36,136 bases of DNA from Scytalidium lignicola. Lineage: Eukaryota; Ascomycota; Leotiomycetes. The position numbers and the translations under genes are program-made. Below are positions 32,044 to 36,136 of this stretch, in pieces. The stretch covers positions 1 through 36,136 of the forward strand of contig NCSJ02000404.1 in the NCBI GenBank assembly GCA_002812745.2, written 5' to 3'. Position 1 is the first letter of the stretch. Each line of letters starts with the position of its first letter. The notes beneath the pieces are model-generated. The model had not been told where the DNA came from. It saw only the letters and a program-made list of their open reading frames with translations, and did no database searches.

Positions 32044-33738
32044 ATGGCTGCCGTCATCTCTCCCACGTTGGATGCCACGCCATCTCCTGCGACATCTCCG
32101 TCGCCAGTATCTTCTCCATCGACAAATCCAAACCATCCTGCATTACCACCATTAATTACTTCCCCGCCTTCTCGACGCACAACCTTGCCAAGACCGCCAT
32201 CACACGCCTCGAAGAACAGACTATCTCAGTATTCGAATCACTCCGGTCATTCACGATCGCGGCCTCCATCACATGTGTTCCCGGTGTTTCATTCCAGCCT
32301 CTCATACACTCTAGTACGAGATTTTGCTTATTCAACATTTCATCCTCTGCACTATGGACCACCTCCAGAGCCATCCAATCCGCCGTCTGGTCTTTCAACA
32401 CCAGCCAGTGAATCACAGAAGCGGTTATCAGATCCTCCTACGGCATGGGATAGCCGAGGTTGGGAACCGGTACCCTGGGGAATCACAGACGGCCTAAAGA
32501 AGGGAGAACAGTTGCCCCCTATACATTTTGGCGATGGTCCACCATGGAGTGAAGATGAAGATCTTCAGAGTCCAGTTGTTGTCAGTTCACGACACAGGAA
32601 ACATAAATCATCCGGGGGTTTAAGTAGGGGGCACAGAAGAGGTCGAAGTGGAAGAGAAGATGGAGAACGCACTACAAGTATGCTCAGTCAGGAGAACTTT
32701 GAGCAAGATCGGGGATACTTCGTTGGTACAGAAGGCGATGGCAGCGAAAGATATTACGTGAACCAGGGTGACGAGCCTGATGGACCAGGCGGAGAAGTTG
32801 TCACATATCCGCCGGATCAGGCGCGCCATTCCACATTAGCTCCATACAACGTTCCTGGTCAAAGAGATTCACATTTTGCTGGTACATTGCCAAAGAGATC
32901 CTACACAGATGAAACGGGGCAGGATTATTATTCCGAGTCAGACGTGTCGAGCGGGGCTTCCTCCCCCAGCCTAACGAGAGGTAATGAGTCTAGATATTCA
33001 CGAGATTACCAATTCACAATTGCCTCACCAGATGAAGAGATGCATGGCAAGGCGGTAGCACTTTTTGATTTCGAGCGAGAGAACGAGAACGAGTTACCAC
33101 TAGTAGAGGGACAAGTCATTTGGGTGTCATATCGTCATGGTCAAGGATGGCTTGTAGCAGAGGATCCTAAAACTCAGGAGAGCGGGCTTGTCCCTGAAGA
33201 ATATGTTCGATTATTGCGAGATATCCGGGGTGGTTTGAACAGCCTAACTGCCCAGTCATCGGATCAGCTTCTCAGTCCATCTGCAGCGGAGGTTGGCACA
33301 CCTACCCAAGCCGAGCACAGCAGATCTTATGGACACACACCCACTCCAAGCAATGGCAACAATGGTTATCAGCAGCCAATTGTGTCAACCTTCTCTACAT
33401 CTTCACAGGATCTGCATCCATATCCACAACACCTGCTAGGAACACAAGCAGGTCAAGCACCACCACAAGTAATTCACTACCATGGACAGCGAGGAGGCAG
33501 TCAAGCTAATACACCAACACTATCGAGCTCTCTGGAAGGTACGAGGGAACGAACTGCAAGCCAGGATGGTAAAGCTAGGAAGTCTGAAGACAGTTCTAAC
33601 AGTACGCCAATTGCTACTCTCCCAGATACCAGACTGATGTCTTTCACTGCAGTCCAGCAGCCGGAAAGCCCGATTGATGTAGAAAGCGATACAACGGATG
33701 ATTCTGTTGATGATAACCCCGACACGGAGATGAAATAA
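32044..33738 (+). CDS. SH3-domain adaptor, Nbp2-like
   Basis: Single exon, 564 residues. A Pro/Ser-rich N-terminus is followed by a conserved RGWEPVPWGITDGLKKGEQLPP block (139-160), basic and acidic low-complexity stretches, and one SH3 domain at about 334-392. The SH3 reads GKAVALFDFERENENELPL, then GQVIWVSYRHGQGWLVAED, then ESGLVPEEYVRLL. The ALFDF strand, ELPL, GWLVA and G-LVPEEYV are canonical peptide-binding positions. The 'RHGQGWLVAEDPKTxESGLVPEEYV' pattern matches fungal Nbp2/Skb5 proteins. In yeast Nbp2 brings phosphatase Ptc1 to MAPK modules (Hog1, cell-wall integrity) and binds PAK kinases. A Gln/Ser/Thr-rich disordered tail ends in acidic repeats. Orthology rests on the SH3 region. 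The ATG follows CATCAAG. Confidence 0.85.
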   Translation: MAAVISPTLDATPSPATSPSPVSSPSTNPNHPALPPLITSPPSRRTTLPRPPSHASKNRLSQYSNHSGHSRSRPPSHVFPVFHSSLSYTLVRDFAYSTFHPLHYGPPPEPSNPPSGLSTPASESQKRLSDPPTAWDSRGWEPVPWGITDGLKKGEQLPPIHFGDGPPWSEDEDLQSPVVVSSRHRKHKSSGGLSRGHRRGRSGREDGERTTSMLSQENFEQDRGYFVGTEGDGSERYYVNQGDEPDGPGGEVVTYPPDQARHSTLAPYNVPGQRDSHFAGTLPKRSYTDETGQDYYSESDVSSGASSPSLTRGNESRYSRDYQFTIASPDEEMHGKAVALFDFERENENELPLVEGQVIWVSYRHGQGWLVAEDPKTQESGLVPEEYVRLLRDIRGGLNSLTAQSSDQLLSPSAAEVGTPTQAEHSRSYGHTPTPSNGNNGYQQPIVSTFSTSSQDLHPYPQHLLGTQAGQAPPQVIHYHGQRGGSQANTPTLSSSLEGTRERTASQDGKARKSEDSSNSTPIATLPDTRLMSFTAVQQPESPIDVESDTTDDSVDDNPDTEMK

Positions 33739-34571
33739 TGATAAGGCATATTTGGAAAAGTGCTTTAAGGGTTCAGTTGCGTTATGAAGCGTGAGATAAT
33801 GGGTTTGGAAGTTATTGCAAGGCTGGTTCTAGCGTTTACATCTCTATTCTGCTGCGACATTCATTGCATTTCCAATACCACTTTTGCTGGTGGACNAAGT
33901 TTTGGCTTGCATAATTTTTTTTCTCGGGCTAGACCGATGAAAANGAAAAAAACTTCCTTTCACTTTATTCAATTCTACAACAAGTGTAANTTTTTTTTGG
34001 CCATTCAAATTTTGGGAGGGAGAAAGAGACTGATGTGCTTTTGTATTTTCATGAGCGATGGTCTGGCTGCATGCATACAACGGTTATGAAATTTATGATT
34101 AGCTTTTTCTTAGTGGGTGCGCTGAGCGAGTTGAGCTACTGCTTTTCCCTGCTTGGGAAGAGAGGTTCTGCAAGTGGACTTTTCAAGTCATGCATAGAAA
34201 TAGGAGAAGAGATAACTGCGTTAATGCTTTGTAGGTATTGTTAAAGTAGAAGAGAATTCGATGGGATTTGTGAGGGGCTGATCTAAAAATGGTCTCTGTG
34301 CTAACATAACAGAAAGGCACATTTTGTATCTTCATTTCTTGTTGAGAATTGAACCTGTAATCTAAGCGTGACATGAAAATGTATTTGATTATCAACTTTA
34401 TTCCTTCAGTCAAAATTTATTGATGATATGTGAAAATGTATATTATCAGGATGCAATAGGGATCACATGATGATAGGGCTGGTGATAACGGCGGATTGAA
34501 CTACAAGTGCATGCCCCTCCTATAAGCCCAACCTTAGTTTCTAAGCTTTTGTGAGAAATATAGAGGAGATC
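33739..34571. other. Spacer between Nbp2-like gene and nicotinamidase
   Basis: 833 bp, AT-rich, with ambiguous bases at 33896, 33944 and 33990 near homopolymers. It should contain the 3' UTR of the upstream gene and the promoter of the nicotinamidase. No gene is recognised. Confidence 0.55.
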
Positions 34572-35348
34572 ATGGCAGCTGAAGAGTTTAAGCCCGCATT
34601 ACTCATAATAGACCTACAGGAAGACTTCTGTCCACCAGTAAGAACCATAACACATCCAACGTTCTGGCCAGAACCATTTCACATATAATATGTATATATA
34701 TATCGTTTTACTAACTCAAATACACAGAATGGCTCCCTCGCCGTTTCCAATGGAAGGGATATCATCCCGACAGTAAACAAACTCCTAACTTACCCGTTCG
34801 AAATGAAAATTGCAACCCGAGATTGGCATCCATCAGACCATATCTCATTTGCATCCAACCACCCAGGCGCATCGCCATACATCTCCACCACGACGGTAAT
34901 AAACCCCTCCAACCCCTCCGAAACGTACGAGTCCCGTCTCTGGCCCGATCACTGCATCCAAGGCACGTCTGGAGCGCAGCTCGTCCCCGAGCTAGACCGG
35001 TCCAAAATCGACGCGGTGGTGGACAAGGGCATGAGGAAGGAGGTCGAGATGTACTCAGCCTTCTTCGACCCGCTGCAGAAGCCACGGATCTCGGATAGTG
35101 GGTTAAGCGGGATGTTGAAGAGCAAGGGCATCACGGATGTCTACGTCGTCGGGCTTGCGGCTGATTACTGCGTTAAGTTTACGGCGATTGATGCTGCGAA
35201 GGAAGGGTTTAGGACTTTTGTGATTGAGGAGGGGACGAGGGCTGTTGATCCTGGTACTTGGTCTGAGACCAAGGCCGAACTAAGTAGTCAACGAGTGGAT
35301 GTTATTGACATGGCGAGCGGGGAGCTTAGGAAGGTTTTCGGGGGTTGA
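34572..35348 (+). CDS. PNC1: Nicotinamidase (Pnc1-like, isochorismatase-fold)
   Basis: Two exons: 34572-34637 and 34728-35348. The 90-nt intron is GTAAGA...ACACAG with a CTAAC branch. The product has 228 residues. The catalytic triad of the family is present: D14 (LLIIDLQEDF), K122 (AVVDKGMRKE) and C170 (GLAADYCVKFTA). The zinc ligands are D54, H56 and H60 in TRDWHPSDHISF. It hydrolyses nicotinamide to nicotinate and ammonia, the first step of NAD+ salvage, and so controls nicotinamide inhibition of sirtuins. The length matches fungal Pnc1 (about 216-240). There is no targeting signal, so a cytosolic, nuclear or peroxisomal location by non-classical means is possible. The splice restores CPP-NGSLAVSNG, the expected family sequence. 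Confidence 0.94.
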
Positions 35349-36136
35349 ATAATAATATCCCCTTTTTTGCCTGTCTAAACAAGTGACAGGAGGCNAAAAA
35401 AACTTTGTTTGTGATCGATGACTTAATGATTGACTGTTTCAATAACTGGCTGAGGATATGCTTGCGAACGATCTTTTGATACCAAGTGACATGCCCAGCG
35501 TCATAGGGGAGGAGATCATAATTACAATAATACAGTGTAGCACGTAACACACTCGGAGTCTGCCGCGATTCTTTCCTTCGTGCCTTTTCTCACCCATGCA
35601 TAGATGGGCAGAGTCTGGCAGGAACTCAAAAGTACCTCATGCCTCAATCCTTAATCCTCAAGCTTTAAGGTTAATGATAAGGGGCACGGCCAGCCACCTT
35701 TAATAATAGTGCGTCTCGATTGGCGGTCAAAGATTACAGCAGAAAGGGGAAACTCACCGCCAGAACACAAAAAAAAAAGACTCAAGTTCAAGAGGTGGCT
35801 TGGCACTAGCGGTGGATGGTATTACTCAGTGGGGAATACACCAGTATGGGACCTCAAATCCAATGGCGTACAAGTTGACGATGCCTCTTGGGCATTGGGC
35901 AGAGTCAACTTGGGCGAGGGAGAGGTACCGAAGATTCTCAAATTTAAGAGTCATTGAGCTAACCCAATCCATCCTTAGCCAAGTAAGCTGACGGTGATCA
36001 ACTTCCTATATAGTTTAGCTGTAATTAAGATCTTGAAAACCTTAATCTCTTAATTGTAGGCTAAATTATATTATGCTATATCTCCCTCTCCAAAATCACT
36101 TCTTCCATATTATCTATAGCTTCAGGGACCTCCTTA
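35349..36136. other. Terminal spacer, no supported gene
   Basis: 788 bp after the nicotinamidase stop, with an ambiguous base at 35395. An 82-codon plus-strand frame (35709-35957) is open but has no recognisable domain. Another gene may begin beyond the window. Confidence 0.5.

Noticed and set aside
35709..35957. Possible retroelement or small protein at the right end
   Set aside because: Overlapping frames of similar length and no recognisable motif such as a protease or zinc knuckle.

Overview
This window is nuclear DNA from a filamentous ascomycete (Pezizomycotina). The evidence is short introns of about 50-100 nt with GT..AG ends and CTRAY-like branch sites, a full-length Spa2 with its Spa2-homology repeats, a fungal bicupin oxalate decarboxylase, an FCY2-type purine-cytosine permease, and a secreted Ser/Thr-tailed protein whose mature N-terminus is His. 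Two decayed genes resemble hypothetical families I associate with Helotiales (Leotiomycetes), so that class is my best guess, from memory only. There are about fifteen N bases, none in a called coding exon, so this looks like a draft assembly.

Layout. 1-468 (+): C-terminus of a DUF3752/GPALPP-type protein. 1395-2892 (-): single-pass membrane RING-H2 protein. 2893-6729: long spacer with microsatellites, palindromic TACTGTA-type motifs and a diverged duplicated block. 6730-7564 (+): PPIH-type cyclophilin. 8346-9977 (-): secreted His-brace candidate. 12046-12909 (-): C2H2 zinc fingers fused to a TPD/CDIN1-type PD-(D/E)XK nuclease domain. 12910-16000: AT-rich stretch with two apparently frameshifted family genes. 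16421-17449 (+): metallo-beta-lactamase-fold protein. 19069-20761 (+): purine/cytosine permease. 21751-22650 (-) and 23250-24737 (+): DUF1275 membrane protein and oxalate decarboxylase, divergent across a 599-bp promoter with a perfect CRE octamer and a perfect inverted repeat. 25672-28673 (-): Spa2 polarity scaffold. 32044-33738 (+): Nbp2-like SH3 adaptor. 34572-35348 (+): nicotinamidase. 35349 to the end: no recognised gene.

Functionally this is a mix of core genes (cyclophilin H, Spa2, Nbp2, nicotinamidase, RING ligase) and accessory ones (oxalate decarboxylase, permease, His-brace protein, metallo-beta-lactamase). Spa2 and Nbp2 both serve morphogenesis or cell-wall signalling and lie head to head. 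I see no tRNA, rRNA, CRISPR array or intact transposon. The items most worth following are the zinc-finger/CDIN1-like nuclease, the His-brace secreted protein, and the frameshifted pair at 14.0-16.0 kb.
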